DNA from: Simmondsia chinensis
Lineage: Eukaryota > Streptophyta > Magnoliopsida > Caryophyllales > Simmondsiaceae
Reading direction: 5' to 3'
DNA length: 64,000 nt
Assembly: GCA_018398585.1 (NCBI GenBank)
Contig: JAGTTD010000020.1
Location: 21,486,350-21,550,349 of the forward strand
Within the stretch, counting starts at the first letter, position 1. Each line of letters starts with the position of its first letter. Below are positions 54,961 to 64,000 of the stretch, one piece after another. The position numbers were made by a program, and so were the translations under genes. The notes beneath the pieces are model-generated. The model was not told the DNA's origin. It saw only the letters and a list, made by a program, of their open reading frames with translations, and did not search any database.

Positions 54961-55360
54961 TTTTATCGCAAAACCAATTAGTAATGGATGGAGTAGCGCC
55001 TTAGGTATATAAAGTGATACTTATTCTTCTAACTCACCAATATGAGATTGTATTTTTTTACCGTTCTTTTTTATTGTATTACCATGCCTAACCCCTTTTC
55101 TTTGTTTGAAGATTGCCATTCCTCACTAAAACAATTTTTATTTTGAACATTTGCATAATTTTTTAAATACATCATAGGAAACTGAAAATTTTAGGTATCG
55201 TGGCTTCCACCGCAATCAACGCTGCAGTTTTTTCAAATTGATTTACATTTTGATCAGATCTGGACTGTAGTTCATCATCTTGTCACTCTTTTGTTCGATC
55301 TGTCAAAAATTTGATCTTTGAAGTACCTGATGCTTGTTGCTGAATCGCTATAATTCATCT

Positions 55361-58300
55361 ATGTTTGGAGGACTTGTGAGCACTGCGCACAGTCCGCATC
55401 TTCGCAAATCTGGGAGTCGCCCTGTTTTCTCTGAATTTGGTACTTTTTCTAGGGTTTCTTTTGTTCTTCGTTTTTCGTTGGCATTTTTTTGAATGATTTG
55501 TTTGATTTTGGTGTCAAGGAATCCACTACCGGGAATGGCTTTAGTTGATGGATGAAGATCTATAATTAGTTTTATACTCTGAGTGTAGATATTAGACAGA
55601 CTTATCTTGTATCTTGTGTTTAAATTATGTTGATATTGTGAGGGGATGTTGGGATTGGATCACTTTTGGTCGAATTTGGTACATTTTTAGGGGTTTTTGT
55701 TCTTCCTTTTTGTTCGCATTTTGTCAATGATTTTGTTAAAACATAAAATGAATCATGGGCAGTCAACCATCGGATTAAGTTTTTCAAATAGTTGGTTCTG
55801 TCACGGTATCAGAGCCTTGTTGACTATGAGATTACAGGTTTGAATCTTACCAGCCCCAACTTTCGATATTCACATAATTTAAGCAGGAGGTATATGGTGG
55901 GCCTTTGCAATAATTTGTGTGAGGAGGCATTTTAGAATACAAAACCAATCCTTGACATTCTCCTATTAATTTAAACTTTTGGGAGGGATGTTTTTGACAT
56001 GATATTGAGCCTTCTTAACCAAGAGGTTACAAGTTTGAATCCTAGTAGCCCCACTTTTAATATTAACATAAAGGTATAAGATGAGTCCATGCAATATCTA
56101 TGCTTTAAACTCAAGGAGCATTTGTATGAAGGGGCATGTTATAATATAAAACCAATCCTGGGGCTTTACACACCAGCTTAAGCTTTTGTGATAGTTGGTC
56201 CGTGCTATAGTAGCATAGCTTTGTTAACAAAGAGGTCATGATTTTGAATCCCAACAACCCCTATTTTGAATGTTAACATAATTTAAGCAGAGGTTATAAG
56301 GTGGGTTTGTGTAATATCCACACTTCAAGCCTAATTGCGAGGAGGGGCACGTTATAATATAAAATCAATGCTGCGGCTTTACTGATCAACTTAAATTTTT
56401 GAGATAGTTGGTTCGTGACAGATTTCGTCCATCTTTTGGTGCATTCTTTTGATTTCCATGGCTGATTGAATGGTGTTCTGTGAGTTCAGGTGAATCTGAA
56501 GAGGCTCTCCCTCATTTAACAGAGTCTAATGAGATGAAAAGCATGACTGCCCCTTTGAGTACTGCTGCGATTATGCCTTCACCCACGTTTTTGTGGAGAT
56601 TCAAGGTTATCTCATCCTTCTTATTCTGAGGCCTCTCTTGGTTGCCACAGGAATTCAATTTCTATGGAAAGTTGTGTTTTGCAAGAATTCAATTCCTGCA
56701 ACTTCTAGGAAGTGGGTAGAAAATGTTTGGTTGTCAGGACGGGAAATAGAACTTCTTTAAAAGGTTAGGTAAGGAATTACCTAGGGGGCTGGATAAGTTA
56801 CTTCTTGCATTTTGAATTCTTGCATTTTGAAGGAATTAAAAGTTGCTACGAAATTTCCACTTTTCATGTTCTACCAATTCCTGGTACCAAACAAGAGGGC
56901 AAATGTCACTTCTTATGAATTCTGATTTCCTACACTCACTTCCCAGTAACCAAACAAGGCCTTATTTAATTGGGTGGATTTGGTTGCTATTAATTTCTAT
57001 TGCTTTGCTTTGAATTGCCTGAACGCATTAATTAGACTAGGTTTAGGCTTGTTTCTCACCAGTGCAGAGAGTATTTTTTCCTATGTTTATCACTTTATTG
57101 TATCGAAAGATGCCTGGCTTCCCCGTAAATGGTGCAGATGCAACGTGGTTTTCAGTCTGTTTTGGAATGGGCTTCTTGGTCTTCCCTTCCCCATTTCACA
57201 GATGATGAGATTCTGGGTTGAGTTAATCGATTTTGGGAACAAAGTTTGTTAACTAATCAAAAGAATGGAGCTTTAGAAAGGGCTGGTCCTTAGAGTTTTA
57301 GGGCTCAAAGCATATGTTTTGAAACATGCCCTTTATATATTAACAATTTATTTAGCTGTAGAATTGTTGATTAAATAAGTTATAAAATAGAAGTTCAGAT
57401 TTGTTTCAAATCGAGGATCTTAGCAGAATCATTGATTAAATAAGTTATAAAATAGAAGTCCAGATCTGTTTCAAATTGAGGATCTTATAGTGTAAGGATG
57501 CGTAAAATTCGGGGGCCCCTAACAGTTGCTTGGGTTGCTTGGAGTCTTGACCAGCCCTTGCTTTAGATCAACAACTATTTTCTTCCATGAATAATCAAGA
57601 GGTTTGTGTGAACGACAGAGATCTACTTTGTTTCCCAGATCAACGAACTGAAACTAGGTTTGTGGCCATCTCGGTTGCCTGCTATATTTGGAGACAAAAA
57701 GATTCGACCCAATACTTTCTTTTTGGTTTCATTATTAAAGTTTAGTTGGTTTTCTTTCTCTCATGTTCTTTTGCAAGCCTTTGGAAGCTGGTAACTATTT
57801 GTATATTGTGTTTGATTTTGCAATATCCTCAGACTAATTAGTTCACTATAATACACTTGAGCAATGAACGACCACACGCCTCAGTTCATTTGCGTGAAAT
57901 TGAGACGTCTTTGTCTACCCTGCTGGCCAGGAGCTAGTTGTTTAGCTTCATTCTTCGTCTGCACCCTCCGTTGGCATCCAGCCTTTCCACTGGTTTTTTT
58001 TTTTTTTTTTTAATGACTATGATGCTTCTGGTTGATATTGATTCCCGTCTCTGTTTATTTTCCGATGCTTCTTAATATGTTTATCAGCTTGATCACCTTT
58101 GTGTGTTTTTAGAAAAAAATGTTTTTCCTTTTATAATAGCAGCTTTAATTTTTTTGAATTGATTTGTGATCAGATCTTCTTGATGGCAGGTATTGCTATT
58201 TTCCATATGGGCTTTCAGCTGTTGCAAGGTCAGTTCTCTCTCTTTTTGTCTAATTTATTGGAGGGAACTTTGTCTAATATTTTGGTTCTAAGGAGTGCAA

Positions 58301-61300
58301 TGGTTTAGTAAAGGACTTATCCCGTTATTTGCAAGATCTGATCTGTCTACAATTTTGTTACTGGCAGATTGGATGGGATTCTGTAATGAGAATGAGTGCA
58401 GAAGTCAGAGATCTCTTTTTGTATGAGGCATTTTTATACTACAATCCTCTTCTTCTTGTGGTTAGTTGAATTATCAGATATTATGTTTTCTTTTTCTTTC
58501 TTTTTCCATAAGGTCAATGTACTAATGAGCAGTATATGTGATCTTATGTTGCAGACATTCATGGTTTGGCTATGGGGAGTGAATTTATGGGTCTTTTCAC
58601 AGGCTAACGTCAATTATGCAAAAATTTTTGACCTTGATCAGAATCATCTTACTCACAGAGAAATATGGAAGGTGAATGTGATTGGTTGATTGTCCTTCAT
58701 GGGTTTTATGTCACTGGTTCTCCTTATCCGTTGTTCTATTTGGTGGCAATTATGGTTTGTGAGACTTGCACGCTGTATTTTTTGCTGTTATGCAACTTGT
58801 TTACGGCTACTTGTAAATTTGTATCTTCATGCTATGTACTGTTCTTGTTTGTTTGATTTTTGTTTTGCATTGAGGGATTTGGACTCGAAGCAGCAAGGAG
58901 AGTAGGTGAGGGCAAGGAGGGAAGAAGAAAAATCTGTAACATTCTGTGATATGTTGAACCCCATGTATATGCTCTATGGAGATAGGTTACCGATGAATAT
59001 ATCATTTCCGTGGAAGAATTTGTCTCATTCTGCAGCAGTGGATGTAAAGAAGCAGATAAAAAGAAGCAAAAGGTACTACCAACTTTAGGAAGATTAGAGA
59101 GATATAAGGCTGGCTTAGAGAAGAAAGTGGCTGAAGCAGCTGAAGTAGATGGACAGCCCAAGAGAAAGGAAAATATTTCAACCTAGGCAGCAGTATAGGA
59201 AGGTTTGAGTGCTTTAAGAGTTGGCGCAGGTGTAGGCGTCTAGGTTTTTGAGGTCTGTTGCTTACGGTTTTGAGAGCTACTTCTTTTTTTATCTTTGTCC
59301 TGCTCTTCTGGGCTTTCTTGGGCTCTGCTTCGGTAGGTGTGTTGGATTTTGTATCCAGAATTTTCTATCCAATTATGGAGAAGAATAGAAAGAGCGAGAT
59401 AGACCTTTCCTTTTGCCACCTTCTTTTATTTTGGTTTTTTTTTGGGGGGGGGGGGGGGGGGGGGGGGGGGTTGTTTGTTTGGGTCTAGAAGCCTATGAAG
59501 ATAATTCGTGAAAGGGATACTTTATCCCTTTACCTGAGGACTGTTGATTTTCCTCAATGATACCCTCTCTATGGACCTGTAGGAACATAAGGTTTTCGTC
59601 TCACAGGTGTCAGTCATCATCATCATCATCCTATATTTTAAGTTGCAGTGGGGTGGAAGCCCTTGGATTTTTCAACCTAATGCCATTTGATGGTTTAAGC
59701 TCAGAGCATTGAGGTGTCCCTTCAGACAAAACCAGTTTCAATGTTTCTTGGGCATGAGCTATGGGATCTTTGACATACCTTTTCAATTTCTTCCTTGGAG
59801 CAGCTGTGTAGTTCTCACGTTTCTGCGCAGTGCCTGTGGCTGAGGAACGTCTGAAAGCTAGACAAGATGATTCGTTTCCCCAAACTTCCGCAATGAAATT
59901 CCAGTGGGTTAAAGTTGTCTCATATGAATGACGCTTTTGGGTTGATCTGATTACACTTGAGTCATTTGTTTCTGGTATTGTTTTTTCCATTATGATATGT
60001 AGCTTGTGGATTGGTGATGGTGCATAATATACTTAATATTGTTTGTATTCATGGATAGTTATCTCAGTTATCTACGAAAATTTTGTTTATGATTATGAGG
60101 TTGTTAACTGCTGTATCTTACTTGCAGTGTGCCATGTGGATGACCATCATTGTACCAACCAGTATGACGGCATATCTCTACCTCTATTCGCACGGAGAAG
60201 TACCGTTGGCTGCATCTCAACCAGTGTAATAGATGCCTCATTTTGAACGGAAATTGATGTGTAAAAATGTTTCAATTATCTCTTGTGATCTTTGTATTAA
60301 ATGTGTGTTTGGCATTTAATCTTTCCAGATTGTTTGATTACTCCATTCTGCGCTTCCGTCTTAATTTTCCACAACTTCGTCTATACGGGAGAATCCTTTT
60401 CTTTTTATTTTTCGAATAACAACTGAATGTGTTGGACTTGAGTGCAGTACTTAGGAAATTGTTTTTCTCTCTCCCTTGCTTAGCCTATTATAATACTTTT
60501 CCAGTCTTTAGGTTTTTTTTTTTTTTTTTTTTTTTCCCCACATATTCTTTTGGATCTTTTTTCTTCTCCACTTTGTTTGATCTTCTTGTCTGATTTTTAT
60601 ACCTTCACCTCGTGCTTAACTAATCTTATTTGGAAAATACTTTGTTGATACTTTACTTTTGGTAGTCTATTTTGTACTTGAGGTGGTCCTTGTTATCAAA
60701 AATTTTTGTGGCTTATTAGAACAAGCATCGTAATGAAGCATGGTTGATTTGTTCTTAATTGGAGAATACCTTGATATACTTGTGTGCCTTGATTCTTTAG
60801 TCATGCTGTCATTATGGTCTCAAAATAATACTATATATTTGGGACCATTACTAGTGCGATACAATAAACAACAAAACCTGACAATAGTAACGAACCTTCT
60901 TGTTTTGTTCTTTCTGTAGAATTTGGATACTGAGTGATGCAAGTCTATCTGGCTGATCTAATCATGATGGCTGCGATGAGATTCCATTGACTTTGGTTTC
61001 TTCTCTATCTGTTTCATTTGTAGAGTTACGCTCTCCTTGCACCTACCCCAAAAAGTTCCCACCAAATGCAATTAAAATCTCAAATGATATAAAAAATGCA
61101 ATTAAAATTTCACGGTTTTAGATGTTTTGGCAATGCTATAGTTTATCAACAACAACAACTAACCTAGTGCCTTAAGGGCTCCTGCCAAGGTAGGATCTAG
61201 GGAGGGTGTAATGTCCGCGGCCTTATCATTTGGCTAAAGTCGCTTGTGTGTGGGAACAAATTTTTAGTTACCTGAGGTTAATGCTAAAACTTTCAAATAT

Positions 61301-63016
61301 ACACTTGACTGCAGGTGCTTCTGTATGTTGTTGTGGTTATGATTTTGATATTCCCCTTCGACATTTTTTACTTGTCTTCTCGATACTTCTTGTTGAGGAC
61401 TCTTTGGAGGATAGTCCTTCCTCTTCAGGTAAGTCAGATTCTATTCTGTTTTTTGTTTTTATTTTTGGCAGTAATGCACTGATATTTTCTGGCTGCTCTG
61501 TCACTTTGTGCTTTCTGCAAAATCACTTGTCTCGCTAGCTTTTAACCACATTCTCAGTTACATTGAGTGGTTTTGCTCATGATTTAAGTTGGCTTGTACA
61601 GACCTGTTTGGTTCGACATAGCAGTTAGACCATCCACTCTAAGCATGAGGTTTTAGGTTCAAAGCTCATATCTCCTGTCCCCCAAATGTTGGTGGCCCTA
61701 TTTTGCACAGTTCTATACTTCCTTAGCACTGTAAAATTTTTTTTAAAAAAATATTGGTCTATGCTGGCCTCCTTGAAAGAAAAGAATAAATAATGCTCAC
61801 AGGAAAAGAAATATGTGGGTTGGACGTAATTTTAGGACATCTGACCTGTGCGTGCTTGAGTAGCCTGGATGGGGACACAAGGTAGAGAAATTTAAACTCA
61901 TCGCTTATGAATGTTTAAGAGCTGTCTGTAATTGTTTCTAGACTGTTATTTAATGCTACTAATATAATATCTGAAAACTACTGATTATCAACCAAGCTTT
62001 TTTTGTGGGTTATACAAGCATTGATATTCATGTCCTTGACTGCTTCCATTGGGCTCTGTTTAGTTGATCTTATTGCAAGATCATATGTTTTATTTTTATG
62101 AAAACTTAAAGAACATGATGTGTTCCCTTTCCTTTCTTTAAGATCTTCATTGAGACCACTAAAAATTGTAAGACATTTGACTCCATTTTTCTTGCTTACC
62201 AATTGTTATAACTATTATAATTACAATTACGATAATATAATTATAATTATTGTCTTGTTGCTTTTTTAGCCCAACAGGCCCTGTTCAGGGTAGCACCCTG
62301 TAGAGATAAGACTACATGCATTTCACTCTCCCTAGACCCCACCTTGGCATAAGCCTTTTAGGCATTGGGTTTGTTGTTGTATTTCTTACTTGTCGAGTTG
62401 CTCTTTTATAATCTTGAAACATCCTCCACCATTGAAAAAGAAGGCTTTTCATTTATTTATCTTAATATACCTGCATAATTCAAGATGTGTTGAATAGCCA
62501 TCTCATTTAATTTTTTTTTATTTTTTTTTTTCAACATATAGTAAGGAAGCCATGTGCTGTACAGAGGGACAACCCTCCCCAAAGCCCCTTAAATCCATTC
62601 CCCATAATGAAGGTGGGATTTGATCTCAGGTCTCAAGCACCACCTCCAACTAAGACAACATGTGCTAAGCTAGTTGGCATCTTCACCCATCATTTAAGAT
62701 AGTATCTTCACTTAAGACAACATTTCTAGACACAACTGGACAGAGTCAGCTTTTATTCTGAATCAGTTGGGATTGTAATGTGAAGAATTTTCTTAAGTTG
62801 ATCTACAGTTGGTCGATTGTTTAACCGGCTTAGGCTTTATTTTTCTTCAATTCTTATTCTGCTATGTTTGATGATGTGATTACCACGCATATCACTTGAG
62901 GTTGTACTTGTAGAACTTTTGTAATATTTGACACAAAAATGTTATGGTGTTTGTGTATCCAGGCAATATCATTTCCTGATTTCTTCTTGGCTGATATTTT
63001 GACATCCATGGCAAAG
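55361..63016 (+). CDS. EXS (ERD1/XPR1/SYG1) domain protein, 5' part; runs off the window
   Basis: Seven coding exons with GT/AG borders and matching phases: 55361-55439, 56490-56605, 58190-58228, 58368-58460, 58555-58671, 60128-60223, 61315-61428 and 62963-63016 (eight counting the first). They give MFGGLVSTAHSPHLRKSGSR, then TAAIMPSPTFLWRFK, VLLFSIWAFSCCK, IGWDSVMRM..FLYEAFLYYN, MVWLWGVNLWVFSQANVNYA, FDLDQNHLTHREIWK, CAMWMTIIVPTSMTAYLYLY, FPFDIFYLSSRYFLLRTLWR and FPDFFLADILTSMAK, in the order of the plant EXS proteins that lack an N-terminal SPX domain. The hydrophobic exons are membrane spans; relatives act in Golgi/endomembrane phosphate export or protein retention, so function is inferred. 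The rest (VFSDLER... onwards) is not in the window. Introns 1, 2, 6 and 7 carry TEs. Confidence 0.88.
55734..56420 (+). mobile_element. Tandem TRIM retrotransposon with four LTRs, in EXS intron 1
   Basis: Exact 5 bp TSD GATTT at 55729-55733 and 56421-56425. Between them are four LTRs of about 70 bp (TGTTAAAACATAAAATGAAT...GGTTCTGTCA; ..TTTTTGACA; TGTTATAATATAAAACCAAT..; CGTTATAATATAAAATCAAT...GGTTCGTGACA) separated by three internal domains, each starting with a Met-tRNA-type primer site (CGGTATCAGAGCCTTGTTGA and decayed forms) and ending in a purine tract (GAGGAGGGGCA). Non-coding. One TSD around the whole array means it inserted as a multimer. Confidence 0.82.
56629..56962. mobile_element. 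Harbinger-like MITE in EXS intron 2
   Basis: Ends AGGCCTCTCTTGGTTGCC and AGTAACCAAACAAGGCCT are inverted; arms extend inward (GGAATTCAATTTC... / ...GAATTCTGATTTCC). Same family as 2119-2448 and 34981-35251. Confidence 0.6.
57278..57559. mobile_element. hAT-type MITE with perfect TSD in EXS intron 2
   Basis: 282 bp. TIR AAGGGCTGGTC and GACCAGCCCTT; exact 8 bp TSD GCTTTAGA at 57270-57277 and 57560-57567. Contains a 65 bp internal tandem repeat (TTGATTAAATAAGTTATAAA at 57367 and 57432). Confidence 0.88.
59045..59190 (+). other. Coding-like remnant in EXS intron 5
   Basis: One frame reads KKKQKVLPTLGRLERYKAGL then EKKVAEAAEVDGQPKRKENI and stops; lysine-rich and coding-like. It is followed by a UTR with an L1-like TTTTCTATCCAATTATGGAG. 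Possibly an L1 ORF1 end or a processed gene fragment; origin not recognised. Confidence 0.35.
59444..59470 (+). repeat. Run of 27 G
   Basis: Uninterrupted G27 after a T-run in EXS intron 5. The true length may differ because of sequencing slippage. Confidence 0.8.
59631..59990 (-). other. Antisense open frame in EXS intron 5, unrecognised
   Basis: 119 codons from ATG to stop, with non-repetitive, basic, coding-like composition (for example TAAPRKKLKRYVKDPIAHAQ and LKPSNGIRLKNPRASTPL). I do not recognise the family. It could be a captured gene fragment, a transposon ORF or chance. No promoter or poly(A) signal was identified. Confidence 0.3.
61146..61228 (-). mobile_element. Angio-type SINE/RTE tail in EXS intron 6
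   Basis: Minus strand: AAGGCCGCGGACATTACACC, TCCCTAGATCCTACCTTGGC, AGGAGCCCTTAAGGCACTAG, then GTTAGTTGTTGTTGTTGA. No head and no clear TSD; 5'-truncated. It ends 87 bp before the next exon. Confidence 0.75.
61605..61755 (+). mobile_element. Possible tRNA-derived SINE in EXS intron 7
   Basis: CATAGCAGTTAGACCATCCAC and GGTTTTAGGTTCAAAGCTCA resemble A and B boxes at tRNA-like spacing; an A-rich end follows (61740-61752). TSD not found. Confidence 0.4.
62266..62383 (+). mobile_element. Angio-type SINE/RTE tail in EXS intron 7
   Basis: CAGGGTAGCACCCTGTAGAG, AAGACTACATGCATTTCAC, CCTAGACCCCACC, GGCATTGGGTTTGTTGTTG. Diverged, headless copy. Confidence 0.65.
62511..62689 (-). mobile_element. tRNA-derived SINE with poly(A) in EXS intron 7
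   Basis: On the minus strand an A-box-like ACTAGCTTAGCACATGTTG and B-box-like GAGATCAAATCCC at tRNA spacing, a ~90 bp body and an A-rich tail (T-run 62511-62531 on plus). Flanks TCATTTAA at 62503-62510 and 62690-62697 form a short TSD. It is unrelated to the 5S/Angio family and would be an L1-dependent SINE. Confidence 0.6.
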
Positions 63017-64000
63017 GTGCGAGCTTTATTTGACTCGAGAGTGCATTTTGTTGTCATTCTAATATATCACTTGAGAATCAATGAAATTATGTGATAGAGA
63101 TAAAATTCAGTTATTTCCTATTTATTAAGCACAAGGCCACTCAGAGTTTAAGTACATGGATACTTAGTTCATTGAGCACTAGGCTATTCAACCATCCTCC
63201 TAGGATCATTTTGCCTAGGAACTCTTTCGGTTGGGCACATGGATGCTTAATCTCTATCTCTATGTGTAAGGACTTGGACTTGACGCCTAATGAAGCATCA
63301 GATCCAGGGTAGTATGCATGCATAATTCCCAAATTTTGACCATGAAATAATATCACCGCATCTGAAAGGAAATCTCTTTAATAATCACATTCGCTCAACA
63401 AATTGGAACACTGTATAGTTTTTGTTATTTTCTCTTTCTTCTTTAATCAATTTTCTCTTAGACGTGGAGACTCTGGATACAGAAATTTCGTGGACAACCT
63501 CTTGGCCCAGCTCAAAATGCTCCTTTTCTGTGACAACACGAATTGCACGAGCAAAAAAAAAAAAGATAATAAAAATAGGCATTTCATGCACTATGCATGT
63601 TGTCCATGCACATACAAACAAAAAGAAAAAGAAAATAAATGCTTTCGTGCCATTTAGATGACCCAACTGGCATCCATTTGATGGAAAGAGTGGAGGGACA
63701 ACACTGAAAGTTTGTGGACGCAATTACCAATGACATGATAGACTTTGGGATTAATAACTGACCGGTTTTTTTATGGGGTAAGGTAGTTGTTTTAGGAGTT
63801 CTTGGATTAAGAGCTTTGGAAGCTTTCTGTACATATCATCTGTAGATTTGCAGAGGGATTGGAGGCCTTTATGTTATAGATTTTGAGATTTTATTTGAGG
63901 ATTGAGCACCTCTCTTAATAATATTTCTTTCTGCGATTAGAAAAAATGGTTGACCACTAGATAGTGGTTTTCAAGTTTGGCTAAATTCTAGATGCAAATT
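63017..64000 (+). other. EXS gene intron, incomplete at the right edge
   Basis: Starts with a GT donor after ...TSMAK. No sequence matching the next expected EXS exon appears before the window ends. An L1-like end (GATTAGAAAAAATGG) is near 63940. Confidence 0.5.

Noticed and set aside
59258..59488. 76-codon frame ending in poly-glycine
   Set aside because: The end is a translation of the G27 run and the rest is L1-like UTR in an intron.

Overview
This is nuclear DNA of a flowering plant, probably a eudicot. Genes have introns with GT/AG borders, AT-rich spacers hold plant L1, RTE, Ty1/copia, Ty3/gypsy, hAT and MITE sequences, and there is a nuclear copy of chloroplast DNA. I cannot name the species.

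Three host genes can be supported. (1) An intact, intronless aromatic amino acid decarboxylase at 20180-21742 (+), predicted tyrosine/DOPA decarboxylase of 520 aa. (2) A two-exon DUF604 / fringe-like glycosyltransferase gene on the minus strand (exons 36025-35282 and 32961-32413, 430 aa). (3) The 5' part of an EXS (ERD1/XPR1/SYG1) domain gene on the plus strand, with seven coding exons between 55361 and 63016; it runs off the right edge.

Nearly everything else is transposable elements, many bounded by target site duplications (TSDs) that can be read directly. The most notable system is a set of short retroposons whose head is a nearly full-length 5S rRNA sequence, including the pol III internal promoter, and whose tail is the common angiosperm SINE 3' domain (GCTGCGTACATCC ... 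GCGGGAGCCC ... CACTGGG ... TTGTTGTTG). Six copies lie between 0.8 and 36.5 kb, in two subtypes. An RTE-type LINE at 38879-42535, bounded by its own TSD, ends in the same tail, so it is the natural candidate for the enzyme source. The same tail also appears on a second ~310 bp repeat with a non-5S head (19476-19782, 47594-47907) and on tail-only insertions (33644-33730, 49638-49728, 61146-61228, 62266-62383). One 5S-headed copy has jumped into an RTE reverse transcriptase remnant (36236-36940).

Layout: 0-17 kb, TE-rich spacer (copia, gypsy, 5S-SINEs, two long foldback elements). 17-22 kb, nested MITEs leading into the decarboxylase promoter and gene. 22-31 kb, L1 derivatives that seem to carry only ORF1, one of them split by a mosaic chloroplast insertion. 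31-36 kb, the DUF604 gene, with a repeat-expanded intron. 36-47.5 kb, RTE and L1 LINEs. 48.5-53 kb, a nest of foldback, MITE, SINE tail and a complete 3.1 kb hAT element with a perfect 8 bp TSD. 53.7-55 kb, LTR retrotransposon pieces. 55-64 kb, the EXS gene, whose introns hold a tandem TRIM with four LTRs, two MITEs, SINE tails and a tRNA-derived SINE.

All family assignments come from reading motifs and translations; no database search was possible.
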